The translations under genes were made by a program, and so were the position numbers. From assembly GCA_018873245.2 (NCBI GenBank), contig JAEMBT020000006.1, forward strand, positions 14,772,387-14,836,386: a stretch of DNA of 64,000 nt, given 5' to 3'. Positions 48,180 through 62,459 of this stretch are shown one piece after another (position 1 is the first letter of the stretch; every line of letters starts with the position of its first letter). This DNA is from Archegozetes longisetosus (lineage: Eukaryota; Arthropoda; Arachnida; Sarcoptiformes; Trhypochthoniidae). The notes under the pieces are model-generated. The model was not told where the DNA came from. It saw nothing but the letters and a program-made list of their open reading frames with translations, and did not search any database.

Positions 48180-49478
48180 GAATAACGGAATGGAAAGTCA
48201 ATTTTGCACAAAATTTAGCACTTATTTTCAAATTGATAGACTTACCATATTATCTCATACTTTTATGAATCGTATGCTGAAGTGCTTAGAATGTAAATGT
48301 GAAAGTATCAAATTATTATATAATAGCAAACAATAAATATGCCTTTCAAATAAGAAGTGTTCAGAAATCGTGTCGTTCAGCTTTATGTATCCCATAAGTC
48401 GCTGCCGAAATCATTTACTGTCCAACACTTTATGGAACAAGGATAGAGTCAAAGAACAGTCTATCAAATACTTAGGACTTATAAGGAGAAAAATATGACC
48501 AAAAGATTGAATGAAAACCCGAGACCCCCATTGGTAGTGACCAAAAAGAAACAGTGCACGTTAAAGGCAATCATGAACCATAAGGATAAGGTTTCGGCCT
48601 TTTAAGCGGTACACAACTTTGACACCTCCTCAACTCTCATCAGATATTGGTTAAAGAGGTTTGGAACCAAAAGGTATAAAAAGAAAAAATTTTCAAATAT
48701 AGTGAAACCCAAAAATATGACCCAAAGACAGTGCCAATGTTGTGCCGTTGGTTCCGTCAGTATGACTTTACAATTGATGACGAGAAGTATTTCTCGCCCA
48801 CCGGTCCTGGAAATGACTGTTTTTTGCATCATCACCGGGAAGGGTATCTGATGATGTGAATCATAGAGGAAAATCGAAATATGAATCCAAAGTTATGCTT
48901 TAGATAGCGATCTCCCGTAAGGGCATCAGCAAACTTTACTCCCAAAGGGGTGAACTTGCAACTAACCAAAATGTCTATCAAAAGAATTCTGAGAAAGAGG
49001 TTATTTCCATTTATTAGAGAAGTTTAAAAGAATGGTAAATATATATTTTGGGCAGATAAGGCATCAGCCCATTATGCCAATACAACACAATAGATTTATT
49101 GAAGGCATTCGCTATGTTGATATGTTATATAACCCAACTAATGTGCCGCAATGTCGGCCAATTGAAGAGTTGTTCGGCTATCTTTCAGGAATAGTACACT
49201 GAAATGTGGTGGTATGCTAAAAATTTAAATTAACTTAAAAGTTGTGTCACGAGATGTTTAAAAAGAAGTCGACCTAAGTATTGTCCAAAAGAATATGGAA
49301 TAGGTGGATAAAAAGTTGCGAAGAGAAGCTGATAATGGTATCTTATTAGTTGTTCACTTATATATTTCTACAGTATCACAATTGCTTTATATTGACATTA
49401 ATTTTGACTTAAATTTGTTTATTTATAGTTTTGAATTAAAAAATATTTTGTGCAAAATTAACTTTCCACCCGCTAGTG
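48180..49478 (+). mobile_element. Tc1-like transposon, old
   Basis: Inverted repeats TGGAAAGTCAATTTTGCACA at 48191 and TGGAAAGTTAATTTTGCACA on the reverse strand ending near 49468. The right end reads CACTAGCGGG outward and is followed by TA at 49479-49480. The left outer end is worn (AATAACGGAA). The interior is a transposase relic. Length about 1.3 kb. Confidence 0.75.
48339..49330 (+). pseudogene. Tc1-like transposase relic
   Basis: Fragments in several frames follow the order of a Tc1-like/IS630 transposase. First FRNRVVQLYVSHKSLPK and QRTVYQILRTYKEK (helix-turn-helix), then FTIDDEKYFSPTGPGND (first Asp), FWADKASAHYANTTQ (second Asp), YNPTNVPQCRPIEELFGYL (Glu), and an end like KKLRREADNG. 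The NPxNVPQxRPIE form of the third motif marks a Tc1-like subgroup distinct from the other Tc1 copies here. Many stops and frameshifts are spread throughout, so it is an old, dead copy. Confidence 0.75.
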
Positions 49479-49480
49479 TA

Positions 49481-52400
49481 GAACTTTATTGAACTTACTG
49501 CATATTTCTAAGATTCAACTAAACATCGTTAACCAGTCAATCGTAAAAGAAAACATTTTACTCACATATTGTGCTGACTATAAGGTTTTCACTCGACAGA
49601 TATGACCAAAGAAGCTTATTTCGAAAGATGGGTAGAAATTAAAGGGAAAAAGCTTAAGAAACATATAAGCAGCAAAACTTACAATATCAACTATTACTGA
49701 AATAATATATCTTTCTCTATGGAAACATTTCAATTCGAAGTAAAACCGTTAAAATTAGTAACACTCAAAACAAGTTTAATGTGTTGTTGAACAAAACTAA
49801 TTAACAACTACTGCTGCTACAGTAATTTAATCAAACGCTCGGTTTCCTAGTTATTAGAAGTCAAGTTAATAAAATATAATTATAAATAGTCTCATATTAA
49901 ACAAATATGGAAAAAGAAGGATAATCTAAAAAATTTGCAAAATAAGTCAGATGAAAAAATGTTCTATTGATTGGTGAAATTTTAATTCTAAAAATCGTCA
50001 TAAAGTGCTGATATCATTGATCTTAATGACAATTTTATTTAAATAACAAGACTAAGGCTAACTAAGGTGATTTAAACTTTTCTCAGATCTTCCGACTGAA
50101 CAGATGTGAATAGGTCTTAATAAAAGCCCGAATTTGTGGTTTATTGTAGGCTTGAATTAGTTATATGACCTAATTTTATAATAAACCAATGGTTAAAATG
50201 TAGAGTATATTAAGATAAGAATAACCAGAAGCTTATAGCACTTATCCTTATATAAACTAATCTTTTCAAAGTGAATATAAGCTCTGAATTTCTAATTTCC
50301 GATAAAGTACTTCACTGAAGATTAGAGTATTCAAAACTTCTTAAGAGACTGAGAACTTTTCCTATTGTTTGCGATGAATGAAAATATACTTATAGAATTT
50401 TATATTGAAATCATTGCTAAGAGTTTTTCAGTCAAATCCATAGATTTATGTCTAGATTTTTCCACATAAATCACGTAAAAGTTTCTTTTATTTTCAATTT
50501 ACTTGAAACGCTTGGCTATATATCATTCGTAACAAAAAAGAAAACCAGACAAGAATTTATTTTTTCTTATAAAAGATATGACATTTGGCGACAAATTACA
50601 TAACAAAAAAACAATTACACTCTTAGCTCTTTTAGTGAAGGAATAGTTGTTTTCACCTCCTTTTCGATGATATTTCTGAATTGATTTCGTTTTGAGAAGA
50701 CATTTAATTCTCAAAAAATTTCTTCTCATAAATATCTACACGAATTGATTAATTTTTGGGTAACTTATGAGTAATTACAACAGGGGTTAATTCTGAAAAG
50801 ATTTCTATACTCTGTTATATATCATAATAAAAATCTTGTTTTCTTTAACGGCAAAAATATGTAATTCAATAAAACGTTTTGTTTACCCATCAAAGCATGA
50901 AATATTGTTATTGTTATTATATAAATAGCAGTAAAAAGTTTGGATTTTTTCGGGAAAAGTATCCTTAATATAACAACAAAAAGCACTCTATGAGAGAATG
51001 TCCACAAAAGTATATAAATTATATGAAATTAAACTCTGAAACAAGTATTAAAGTCTATTTCTATCATCGTTTCATATAAAAATTTTATATCCGAGCTTTG
51101 AAAATGGTTTAAAATGTTTTCCTCTAAACCTTAATCTATCTTTAGCCTTAAAAGAAAATGTATTATTCTTAAAATTTTTATTACAACTTTTATGATCTTA
51201 TATTCAAATCCATTTGCGAAACATATGTTTGAATAATATATTTGTGAAAATAGAGTGAAAATAAAACCCAAGACTCACCTCTCAAAAGTACAATACGTGT
51301 GGAGAGAAAATAATTGTAGAATAGAGAAAACTTTTTTGCAGTACTTTACGATCGACACAACACTGACAGAGACTAATGCAAACACATCAATTTTCAGTGA
51401 CTTAAACAAGAGAAAGAAGAAGAAAAGATCAGATTCCTCTCGAATAGTATTATAAAGATTTATATACTATAGTTATGTAGTGTATAACTGATTCCCTTCA
51501 CTCAGTAATGAATGTGAGTCACAATCTCTGAGCGAAACAACGTTTAACAACAAAGTGGATGTTGAATCAGATCGCATACTACTAGTCACTGGCTATGAGT
51601 GTGTGAGAGAGGGAGAAGTTTAGCGAATGGAACAAAGACTTTCAATGGTGTGAATCGTGAATAGCAATAGACACTCACGAGAGCGTAAAAGGGATTGGAA
51701 GATGAGTCCATTGATGTTGAGATCAATTGGAAAATAGGGTGGCCTTAGAGTCGAGTTAAAGCTTCATGTGTAGCTGTATGTAAACGTATATAATATCTAT
51801 TGATTTTTCTACACTTTTGCATCACATCTATACAATCAAATCCATTTATTAATTCAAAATTAAATCATAATTACTATTACCTCAAAAGTTATTTTCTTAC
51901 AATTTTAATACTTTTATTCGTCTTATTTTATTTTCATCAAATTGTTTTATTTATTTTATCGTCAATTTAGAAAATTTGTTTCATATTAAACTGAAGAATG
52001 ATAACTATTATTACATACAGAACTTCTTCTTATGATAAATGAGAAGCAATTTTCGTAAAATAGTTACCCATTATTCTGAATTTTCTATATTTGAAAAGTT
52101 ATGTTTATTCGTATATTAAATTTTATCACTTGAGAAAGTGCTCATTTCTGTTACTATTTTTCCATTTCTTTTATGATTACCATTAAACTAAGTTTCCTCA
52201 ATGTTTAGTTTTATTAATCTTTTATACAAATCCGTTCTCATCTAAAATATATATTCATCCCAAAATTTATTACATTTCTCACGAAAACTTTTCCAATTAA
52301 GTAAAAATGTTTTGCAACTGATGTTATATTAAATTTTTTCCATTAATAAATAATTCATATAATAATCTCTGATATACAATAACTTTGTAAGTTCTTTATA

Positions 52401-55400
52401 GGGAAGTTTCATCAATGTGTTTATTTCGATGAATAATTTAGTCGTTGATGTAGATTATAAATCAATACTTGTATAACTTTTCTCATTAAAACTTTCGAAA
52501 ATATGTGGCGAGAAAACGGAACTTTATTCTAGAAAAGAGGATTCTTTTATCACAAAGATAATAGGTTTTTTATCCTTATTCAATTATTAAATTTAAAACC
52601 ACTCAAAATTTTAAATCTAAATAAATCCGGAAAGTGATTCGAAGTAGAAAAATCGATATGCCCTATAGTTTGAAGTACAGTCGCTGTTAATCAATATTTG
52701 ATCAGAATTTTATCAAATACTCTCCAAGCTATTTATATATTATAAAGCTTTGAGATCTTAGCAAATCAAAGATATACCGACAAAATGAACGTGAATAGAG
52801 CAAAAACATGTTACCGCTCAAGAGATAGAAATTAAATTGCATGAAAAGGATATAAGATTTCTTAAGTATGAACATCTTCATCTATATCTCGAAGTCTAGA
52901 AATATGCGATAGAAAAGAAATGTGTAGAAGAGAGGTTTTCCACAATTTAGTTCAAGAGCTGTAACTGACTCACAGACAAAAGCGTTTAAACTTCTTTCTT
53001 TATTGATTAACGCTTAACATATTTTCCTCTCTTCGATCAAGTGTTTTTTGAGGTATTTTATTCGTATAACTCCTGTTATCGAACATACAAAGCTTGAATT
53101 ACATAAAAGATGGTACCATTCTTGACCACACTATTCAAATATGTTTTTGATATTTAGCCATCCGTTTTTATAATAGCAAAACATAATACAAAATTGAACA
53201 GTTCAATAATTTTAATGCTATCAAACCCTACGTTACAAAAGGAAAGTTTAATATTCATATTTATGCATAAATAAAATGAGCAAAATTCTGAAATATTCAA
53301 ACACTAAAACTGTTTAGTTCAGTAATAACATAGATTTTGACGTTGCTCATCGTACATTACGTGGTGAATAGCAAATACAATATAAAACAGTTCACAAAAA
53401 TATTATTCTAGTGCTCACAAAATGTCAATTTTTGAATTGATCTATTTTATTTAAATTAATCTAAATTTATACAATACTTCTGTATCTTATCTCTACTTCA
53501 GTTGAAATTAGAGTCAGACTAGTATTGACTTGAATGCAAACAGAAATATATGACTATTCGTAGAGCACTCTAAATATTGGTAATCAATATTAGAAAACAA
53601 TCGAAACAACTTTTCGAAATTAAATTCTACCAATAGTCAGAGTTGCGCTCAATGACTGTTCTAGTTATAGAGTCAAAAAATTAAAATGCTAACAAAGCGT
53701 TGAAGTTATTAACCGAAAAAAGGGAAGGTTTCAAATTTTAAAATTATAAGAAAAATCAAATTTGCAGAAAGTGCTTAGCGTTATAGTTAGTGGAAAATCA
53801 ATGCTTCAATTCATACGAGATTATACGAAAACAAAGCATTAAATATGAAACATTATTGCGCACTCATAACACATATATTAATATAATAGATCTGAAAACT
53901 ATGTGCTAAATTTTCGTATCTGCTCGTTCCGCAAAATCTGCTCTCTTAAATAAGTAATAAATTACCGTGACTTTGCTTCTCATTTATTTGATCAGATTTC
54001 AAATTCAAAGCATTAAACAAAATGTGATATATAATTAAAATACTCTTACTTTATTTCTATTAATAAACTTAATGAGAATAATATTCGGTTATATTTAGTC
54101 TTTAGCTCGATTGCTTTACAGTATTTTCTCTATTACTCTATCATTTGATGAAAGTTTTGTAAGTTTTTTATACGCTTTATAATGAAAGGCATTTCATTCT
54201 CGTAGGAATTGATTTGACGCTCTTGTGTTTGAAAAAAGTTAATTTTCATAAAAGTTAAGCAAAAATTGATCATAAAAATGAAGATAAATTGTTACTCTAG
54301 TCTTAAGATAAAAGTTAAGTCTTGTATTTTTGATAACAAAAGAGAAAAAATCTAAATTAAATTTTTGTCATCCGTTTATTAGAAAAAATGAAGAGAAATG
54401 AAAGCCTAAAAGAGTAACAAAGAGTAAGAAAAGAAAAGAAAATGGATGCACACAATTTTAGTGTGATTTGGTCACAGAATCCGCTATACAAATAATAATA
54501 ATAAGCTCGACAGACATTAAGTATTATGGGATGACATGAAAAGTAATCGATAGACAAAATAATAGTGACCTTTGGGTGCTTTCAGAGAATCGATATCTTT
54601 TTCTGCAGTGGTGCTCGAAAAGGATAAGTAATTTTGTTTTAGTAATAATCTTATCCGTGTTTCATATGAAAATGCAATCACAATAATAAGGGTGAAGCAC
54701 AAAATATGACATAACGTACGAGCAAATATTGGGTTCTGGACAAAATTCATTTATTTTAATTAAATACTATTATCCGTTACGTAGTCATAATATGCTATAA
54801 TTATAACAATTACGAAACTAAAACAAATTAGACACTTATTTAGCAAACGTTACAATCAAGTTGAGGTCGAAATTCATTTTTGTCATAAATTATGAAATTG
54901 AGTCAAGTTTTTCATGAGAGAAAGCATTAGTTATAAGCAAAATAACTATTGTGCCTGCAAGTTATTACACAAAAAAATGAAAAATGATTTGTCATTATAG
55001 CACTAGTAAGAAAGGTCGAGGCAATGTCTGAATCCTAGGATAGAATAGTGACTTTATAGGATAATGTGCATTTCAGAAATAAGTTAACCCGCAATCAATT
55101 GTTCGACCATTCACTCGACCGTTGGGTAAATAAAACGTATTTTAAAGCGATTTCGATTTTTATTATCGAGAGATTCGTTCCAAGCATGAGTTGTGATAAT
55201 AATTACAAAAAGATGAATCTAAAAAACCACTTTATAATAGGCTTTCTAAAATACTACTTCTTCAACTTTCAGGTTTAATCAAATTATACACATTTGAAAC
55301 AAGATAATGCGTCAAAATTTGATTACTAGTTCCATTCCCTTTATTTTGCACACACCAATAAACAATTTGTTTTTTATTAAAAATTTTGCTTCACTTACTT

Positions 55401-58400
55401 CTGTTACTCTTGAGAGAAGTCTAATTATTTTTACTGTTAGGCTGAAAAAATTACTCTCATTTGACTAATTCTTTCTATAATCAAATTTTCGCTCAAAATT
55501 ATAGAACTGGAAGAAATCAAAATGCTTATGATATCGGTATTAAGTGAAAAATAACAAGAAAATTTAATTGTTGTAATTTTCAAACCATTAATTATAGAGA
55601 TAATTGAGGACTGTATAAAGTTTGCGGTCAGTTGTCATATAATTCTAAAGTGTAATGAGTCGAAATCATAGTAAAGTTATAGACTTATACACAAGAGACA
55701 AGGACCAAAAATCTACATCAGATATATTAGTAATTTAAAAGTTAAATCTAAGAGTTTAGAAATTAATTTTAATAATTGACTTTCAACTAGCCTTGAGTCT
55801 TAAGGCATTTTTATGTTTATTTGTAAGCTTAAATAAGATATGAATTCCTATTATTTTACGAAAATTCATACTGAAATAAGGTATGTATAAATTAGACGCT
55901 GGTCAAGGATAGTGTGGGCTTGCAAACAAATTTAATCACAGATATAAAAATAATTGCCATAACTCATACTTATAATATGAACAACAAAAAGTAGCATACA
56001 AGAAAACAAATTTTCTTACCATTAACTGAACGAAAAATATTGATCAGAGTATTCCTAAGCTGCTTCACTTATGACTTATTGAAAACAGTTTCGAGGGCAC
56101 ATATAACTACTTCTTAGAAGCAAAATAAATCAGCAAAACTATATCAAACAATATATACCAGGCTTTCTCAAACCGTGGCTCGCGAAGCCTTTTTTCTTGG
56201 CTCGCGAAGTATTTCAGAATATCATTAAATTCAGCTCTCAAGGGCGTTTCAAAAAAATTTTGTATTTGTTAGTAAACTATAATATGATTGGGTATTGGTA
56301 TCAAGATTATAAATACGCTCATTGAATATAGGTGAAGCTAATTTGTAATTAAAGGTTAAACATAAAATATATTATATACTATCGTTTCAGATCTCTTCGT
56401 ATCTTTCAACGCAACGAATGGCAACACTCTGCTGAAAGTAATGAGTGGAAAAAACAAGAACTCCTTCGCTGGTAATAATAATTATGCGCATCTTTTCGTA
56501 GCAGAAATTAGTCACACAATAGTTCATAAAAACAACAAGAAGAACGAGAACATAAAAAACAATACTAGATATAATGGAAAAGTCATTCTTGGAGAAAAGT
56601 TTCTTAATATGAAAACTTTTTGCATAGTAATCAAGTTAACATAAACTAATTTATAATTACAAAAGTTATTACTCTTTCATGTAATATAATATGCAATTGC
56701 CGGTCGTACAATAACTAGAAATTTATTGGACGCATGATAATACGGAATAATTGATATGAATATTACCTGAGCTTCGTTGCCAGTATTGTTAACATGATAA
56801 CTATTGTATATGTTCGATTGAATGCAATCTCACATTTCGAAGTTCTAAATTTATGTCGAACTGATGCATAACCACAAAAGCCTCTTTTCGAACATAATAG
56901 AAACATCCTGCTATGGCATATGTCAATCGATAAATTTGAATGCACAGCAAATTTTCGTTTCACAAATACCAAATATGTATTTATTTTATAATTTGAAGGC
57001 AAGCCAAAAATTTGTTAATTTTTTATCGTTGGGGCACTAATATTCTATTTTAAGTAGTAGTTTTATTTTTCACTACTCACTGTCACAAAGTATTATATCA
57101 TTTAAAAGAGTGAGTTATAAGTTTGTCCAGAGTCCTCAGCAAGTAACATGCATTAAAAAAGAAAAATACTGTTAAATAGTTTATGCCTTAATATTCATGA
57201 CAATAACGATTGAAATGAATTTAGTACTAGTACTAGAACATCATAGTTTGAACTGCTTGTCATTCAATTGAAATAAATTTCTTTCATGCAGTTTCAATTT
57301 TTTTACAAATACCAAAACTATTTCGTAAACTTATATCAAAATTGAAAAAATTTATTCAAAGTTTTGGTTCAAATATCGTTTCCAATTATTTAGACTATTC
57401 AAGTCATACTGAATAGCAATGCTTAGAAACTCGAGCTTAAGCACACCCGATGTTAGAATTTGAGTACTAGATCCCAGACTTGAGCGTTATTTCAAACAAC
57501 GTTGAACTATTTTCATATCATAGCACAATATTTATAAAGTCAAAAGGAGAAAAGATTTGTAAAAGTTTTAAAACAATGAAAAGATTCTGAGGTTAAACAC
57601 CAAATGATAAAATAAAAAACGCCTTAAACTCAATGCTTTACTCAAAACATCAAATGACCTGAAAATACGTGATAAAACATATTATTCAAAAGTTTTTTTG
57701 TCTAAATTTTCATTTAAGAGGTGTAACACATATTGCCTCACATTATATTGAATCAGAAAAAGTATTCCTTTATGCAAATATTACATCCAAACTCTTCTAG
57801 AGTTAATGATAATATCTTTTCTGAAAATAGTATACGAAAATGAGTCACGATTTGAACTGCGCTAAACTTTGCTCCAATGTCACGCGTTATTTAACATATT
57901 GTTATAATTCGCTTAGACTATTATTTCAAGTATCAATATTAATTAAGTCATGATAAATTAATGCAAACTTCTATTCTAAAATATTGTGAACGGACTTTCA
58001 AAAGAATTGACACGAGACACCCTTTCATGAGGCAAACACCCCTTTCCGTTTCCACTTCATATAAAAATGCCTTTAATATAACTCTATACTTTCTCTAATG
58101 GTTAAATTCTCTTAGAAAATGAAAAATAAGTCAAGTCTTACTACTTTACGGGTCGATTCCCATCTATTTGAATAAATTTATCATCAGATTTGCTCTGAAA
58201 CACTCTCAAACTGAGCGTCATTTTTTCAATCTATCTGTAAATCTCAGTTTAATATCTTTTTAATCTTTATTTCAGCAATTTTTGATTAAAGGTTATGGGA
58301 GACGAATTACTTTTAAAGTTCGCCCTAAAATTAGAAGTCTATTAACACATTTTTTTATTAATTTGAAATACCTTTAAGCGTAAAAACTTTGAGTGAATGA

Positions 58401-59240
58401 GATTCTGTTAGAAAACTTGAGTAGAGATAAAATCAGGTTTCTTTTGTTTTGTAAATTGAGATTGAGTCTGGGATATATTGCGAACAAATGAATAGCTATG
58501 AACAAAAACTTTATTAAAGCTGTTGTATTGTTTGCGCATAGAATGAACAATACGTGCATTAGAATAGTGTGTGTTTATTCATGACATAGTTTCTCTTAAC
58601 ACCTAATACTGGAAATGCCAACACTTCATCGAGTGAAAGCTGAAGAAAAATTTCAAAGGGGAGCCTTAGGATAATTTTTGAAAATCATTCCCGATAAGTT
58701 TAAAATCAAAGGGGGATTGAAGGATAAAATTTGACTCTTCAGTTTTACACTTGCACTGAAGGCTGGAGAGTTAGCATGCTTATTAAATATAATTCTCAAT
58801 TATATAGTCGAAAACTTACAAACTATTAAGAAATGGTCCTTATAGAATTGAATATGAGTTTATAAACGTATAAACTATGCTTGAAATGCATTAAAAATCT
58901 AGGTTTTCTCATTCGTTATAAAAACTTATTAAAATTGTGTTTTGAATTGTTAGTAGAATTTTTTAGATATAATTCAACGTTTATCACTTTATGGATACCT
59001 CGTACTTAATTGTGAATTATCGTTCTCAATCAATTTTAAACAGATGGAAGTAGGATAATGGAAAATAATAGTTAATGAAGCACTTGAAACGCATAAATCT
59101 AGAATTAAACTATTATCTAAGTATTTTAGTTATCTTATTGTAAACAATATCTTAATTTAGAGTCTATTACTTATATATTGAACATTAGATATAGTTCAAA
59201 ATAAGTTTTTATCAAAAATATATCATTTATGATTCTTAAA
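49481..59240. other. Long AT-rich region without supported genes
   Basis: Nearly 10 kb. Open frames on both strands (for example 50523-50729, 54357-54557, 54517-54750, 56441-56644) have AT-driven composition and no domain. Near 56167, CAGGCTTTCTCAAACCGTGG followed by CTCGCGAA looks like the left end of a hAT repeat, but the matching right end was not found. Positions 51540-51720 have a more balanced composition and no readable frame. Confidence 0.45.
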
Positions 59241-59724
59241 TAGAGTGACCACATGTCCTCCTTTAGGGAGGACAGTCCTCTTTTGACAAATTTTGTCCTC
59301 TGTCCTCCTGGGAGTCAGAGGAGGATAATACAATGTCCTCCTTTACAAAAAGCATTAAAATTTCCTGAGACTGTAATTATTTCTTATGTTTTGTATGGAA
59401 AAGTCAAATTATAATTTCATATATATAAGTTCGCAAATATAAGTTATTAGGGAGGAGGTTTATACATAAGTATGGTGCAATCATACGTTTGACTTATCAA
59501 ATACATGTGACGTAGTTATAAAAATTTTAATCAAAACAATTCCTCTTGTTAACTGTGAATCACAATGTCTCAGAAGACGAGCAAAAGAATATAAGAAGTA
59601 TTCATTTAGACACGAATTGTACTAAACTAAATAATATGTGAATAAAAAATAAAAATGTCCTCCTCTGTCCTCCTTTTCGATTGCTTAAGTCCTCCCGTAT
59701 AGCAGTTATGACGTGATCACTCTA
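59241..59724. mobile_element. hAT MITE
   Basis: Ends TAGAGTGACCAC (left) and TAGAGTGATCAC (right, reverse strand). The flanking 8 bases are TTCTTAAA (59233-59240) and CTCTTAAA (59725-59732), one mismatch. Both ends carry repeated GTCCTCC and AGGACA words that pair as hairpins. 484 bases, no coding. Confidence 0.88.
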
Positions 59725-59943
59725 CTCTTAAAAGATAAAGAACTTCTACTTTAAAGTAAAGCTCTTACAACCAATTATAGTCTGAAACTAGAGATAGGCT
59801 AAAAATTGATGGCTTTATTGTTTTAATAATCGTAAAAGGAACCTTAACTCTTGTTTTAGTTCTGAATACCTCACCAAATGCTTTTCAAAGCCTTTCGTAA
59901 TAAACACTTAAAAGCAAATAGGAATTTAATTGAACATTGAAAA

Positions 59944-60183
59944 CTATATCAATCCAGTTTTATTATTATAATTATTGTAGGATACTTTTCTAGAATTAGC
60001 GGCAAATACGCCCAGTAATTTATTAGTATAGCTCTCAACCTTTTCCATGTTCGTCAGGACTAAATCGATTTTGAGACCGTAGCATACCACTGATCTAAGA
60101 AAATATACTGTATACAGCAAGCACTTTATGGAAATAAGCGCTTGACTTTTAGCTCTAATCCCCAAGTCTTGTGCAGCTTGCAA
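59944..60183 (-). pseudogene. Possible non-LTR retrotransposon fragment
   Basis: The minus strand reads LGIRAKSQALISIKCLL, then FLRSVVCYGLKI, then MEKVESYTNKLLGVFA. The YGLxI followed by a helix with ExxxNKLL vaguely resembles the region after the reverse transcriptase palm in LINE elements. No catalytic motif is included, so support is weak. Confidence 0.2.
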
Positions 60184-62459
60184 TTAAGTATCGTGACATA
60201 ATCCACAACTTTCTTACTTTTACAAGATTTGATGAGAATTTCAATAGAAATGTGGTGAATATTCAATATAGACTATAGAAAATTGAACAAAAGTAAAAAC
60301 TCGGACGAATAATCAACCATTTTTAGTATAAAAATCAGCTCAGTGAACCTTGATATTAAAGCTTGAAGTAAATGTTTGATAGGTTAAATTTTTGTAAACT
60401 AAGAGTACAAGTTACTCGAGTATCAACTACTGGTATGCTTAAAATTGTTCGAGAAGCACTGTTTAGAACGCAAATAAATCGGAGCGAAATTTGCTGTAAA
60501 AAACAATTTTATTACGAACCAAAATTATATAATTAAGTAAAAATGAAAAATTATTCTATTTGTTTTCTCATTTGTTAAAAATATTTGTAATATTCATAAG
60601 TTGATGATAAGAGAGCATAAGTTTGCAAAGAATGATTTAAATTATACATTGTTTGTATTCTGTAGCCTTGAGCGTACTTGCTCATTCCCACAAACATTAC
60701 TATTAGCGGAAAAAATCAATACTTCAAATGTGTCTTTTTAACAATATTCAAGTTGGCTTATGCCAAACTATTGTATTCACATTGATTCAAATAAAAAATC
60801 ATTACATGAATAATACTTGAGTAAAAATCTTTAAAATTCCTAATACTTTAGTATATATACATGTTTGCTCGAAAACTACTCTAAAACAAGCCTGTACTGT
60901 ATTTGTTTACACTATGTTTCGATTGGTTTACATTAATCAATCTAATGAAATTAAATTAGAAACGGAAATGCCTGCAAAATGAAAGCTAAATAAATACTAC
61001 ATTCAAGATATTAGTGCAAAGAATTACTAGAAAACTGAATAAATATTTAAAATGTTAGTCAACATTATCTATAGCAGTATTAAGTGAAATAAATTATATC
61101 TTTTATTTCAATTAAGTCCTATCTATACATGAATCTTCTTCGATTCGCTTATTGATTTAGATACTATCAAAAATATATAACAAAAATAAAATAAATAAGT
61201 AGATACGAATTATATTCAATCAAAAAGCTATTGTCATAATACGCATGACTTCTATCCGACATGTGCTGAAAATTAAATATTCTATCGATTATTTTGGCTT
61301 CAATTCTGAAATTCATGCCTGACTTTTCTCTGAAATTTTCTCAAGTCAAACAAAAATTGAGACAATATAAAAACTGAATGAAGTAAAGGTCTATTCACAA
61401 ACTTATCCAAAGCTGAAAGCTTTTAAATCAGTCTAAATAAGATTAAGAATACATAGAATATATGGTACACAGGATATTGGTGAAAATTTGAATTTAAGTA
61501 TCAGTACTTAAGGATTAGTTAATTAAGCTCTTAATACAAAAACGACTTACCCTTAAAGTTATCGACTTCTACTCTGTGATGGAATGCATTACTACTGAAA
61601 GTTATTATTATGTAAATAAAACTGTTGAGCTGACTTTTCAAAGAAATAATAAATAGACACGAAATTGCTGTACATCCAATCAGACAAACTCAAATACATA
61701 AACCATACGACGCATCAAAATTCAATCTCCATTTACTTTTTTGTTTATTTATTCTTAAACTTCAACTAAATTCAGGCGAAGATGAAAAAATCTCTAATTT
61801 TAAGTCTGCCTCAACTCATTTTCGAAGCAGAAAATATCATTTAAGGGACTAATAGTGAAGAACTTATTTATTAGGTTTAGAAAAAAACAATTTAAAATAA
61901 TCCATGACTTTGTTCAAGGTTCAAAGTTTAATGAATTGTTAATGAATAAAAACCGTAGAAATTGTTTGATTTATATGAATGAATTTGGATTAAATATTTT
62001 GTCTACATGCTTTGCGTTAAAATGCGAATGTGAGCGATAATTTCTTTTTTGAATCGAGAGTGTGTTCGGTTAGGGAAAAGTCGATTCGTTCGCTCAAAGC
62101 GGGTGGATTTTGCCAAACACCAAAAGAGTGGTAGAAATGGCAGTGTTGTCACTACAGTCTTATATTAGAGATAAATCGATTTTATACTGGGTTTTGTCTC
62201 TTTTGCTGACATCTTGTATTATAAATACCATGTAATAAACTATGAGTTTTGTAAAGAACTTCACGAATAACTATCACGAATCACTTCTAGTAATGCGTGT
62301 AAAACTTTAGAAATCAGATCAATATTAATTTAATCAGAAGAGTTATTAGGTAACCAACGTTTTATTTGTATTGAGTGATTTTATTCGCGAAATAAATATT
62401 CTTCATTAAGTAACACGAATGCAAAATAACTTTTTTAGAAATTTCTAAAATTATAACAA
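60184..62459. other. AT-rich intergenic region
   Basis: No gene supported. The open stretch 61855-62040 has no recognisable features. Confidence 0.5.

Noticed and set aside
56441-56644. 67-codon plus-strand frame rich in Asn and Lys
   Set aside because: Typical chance frame in AT-rich DNA.
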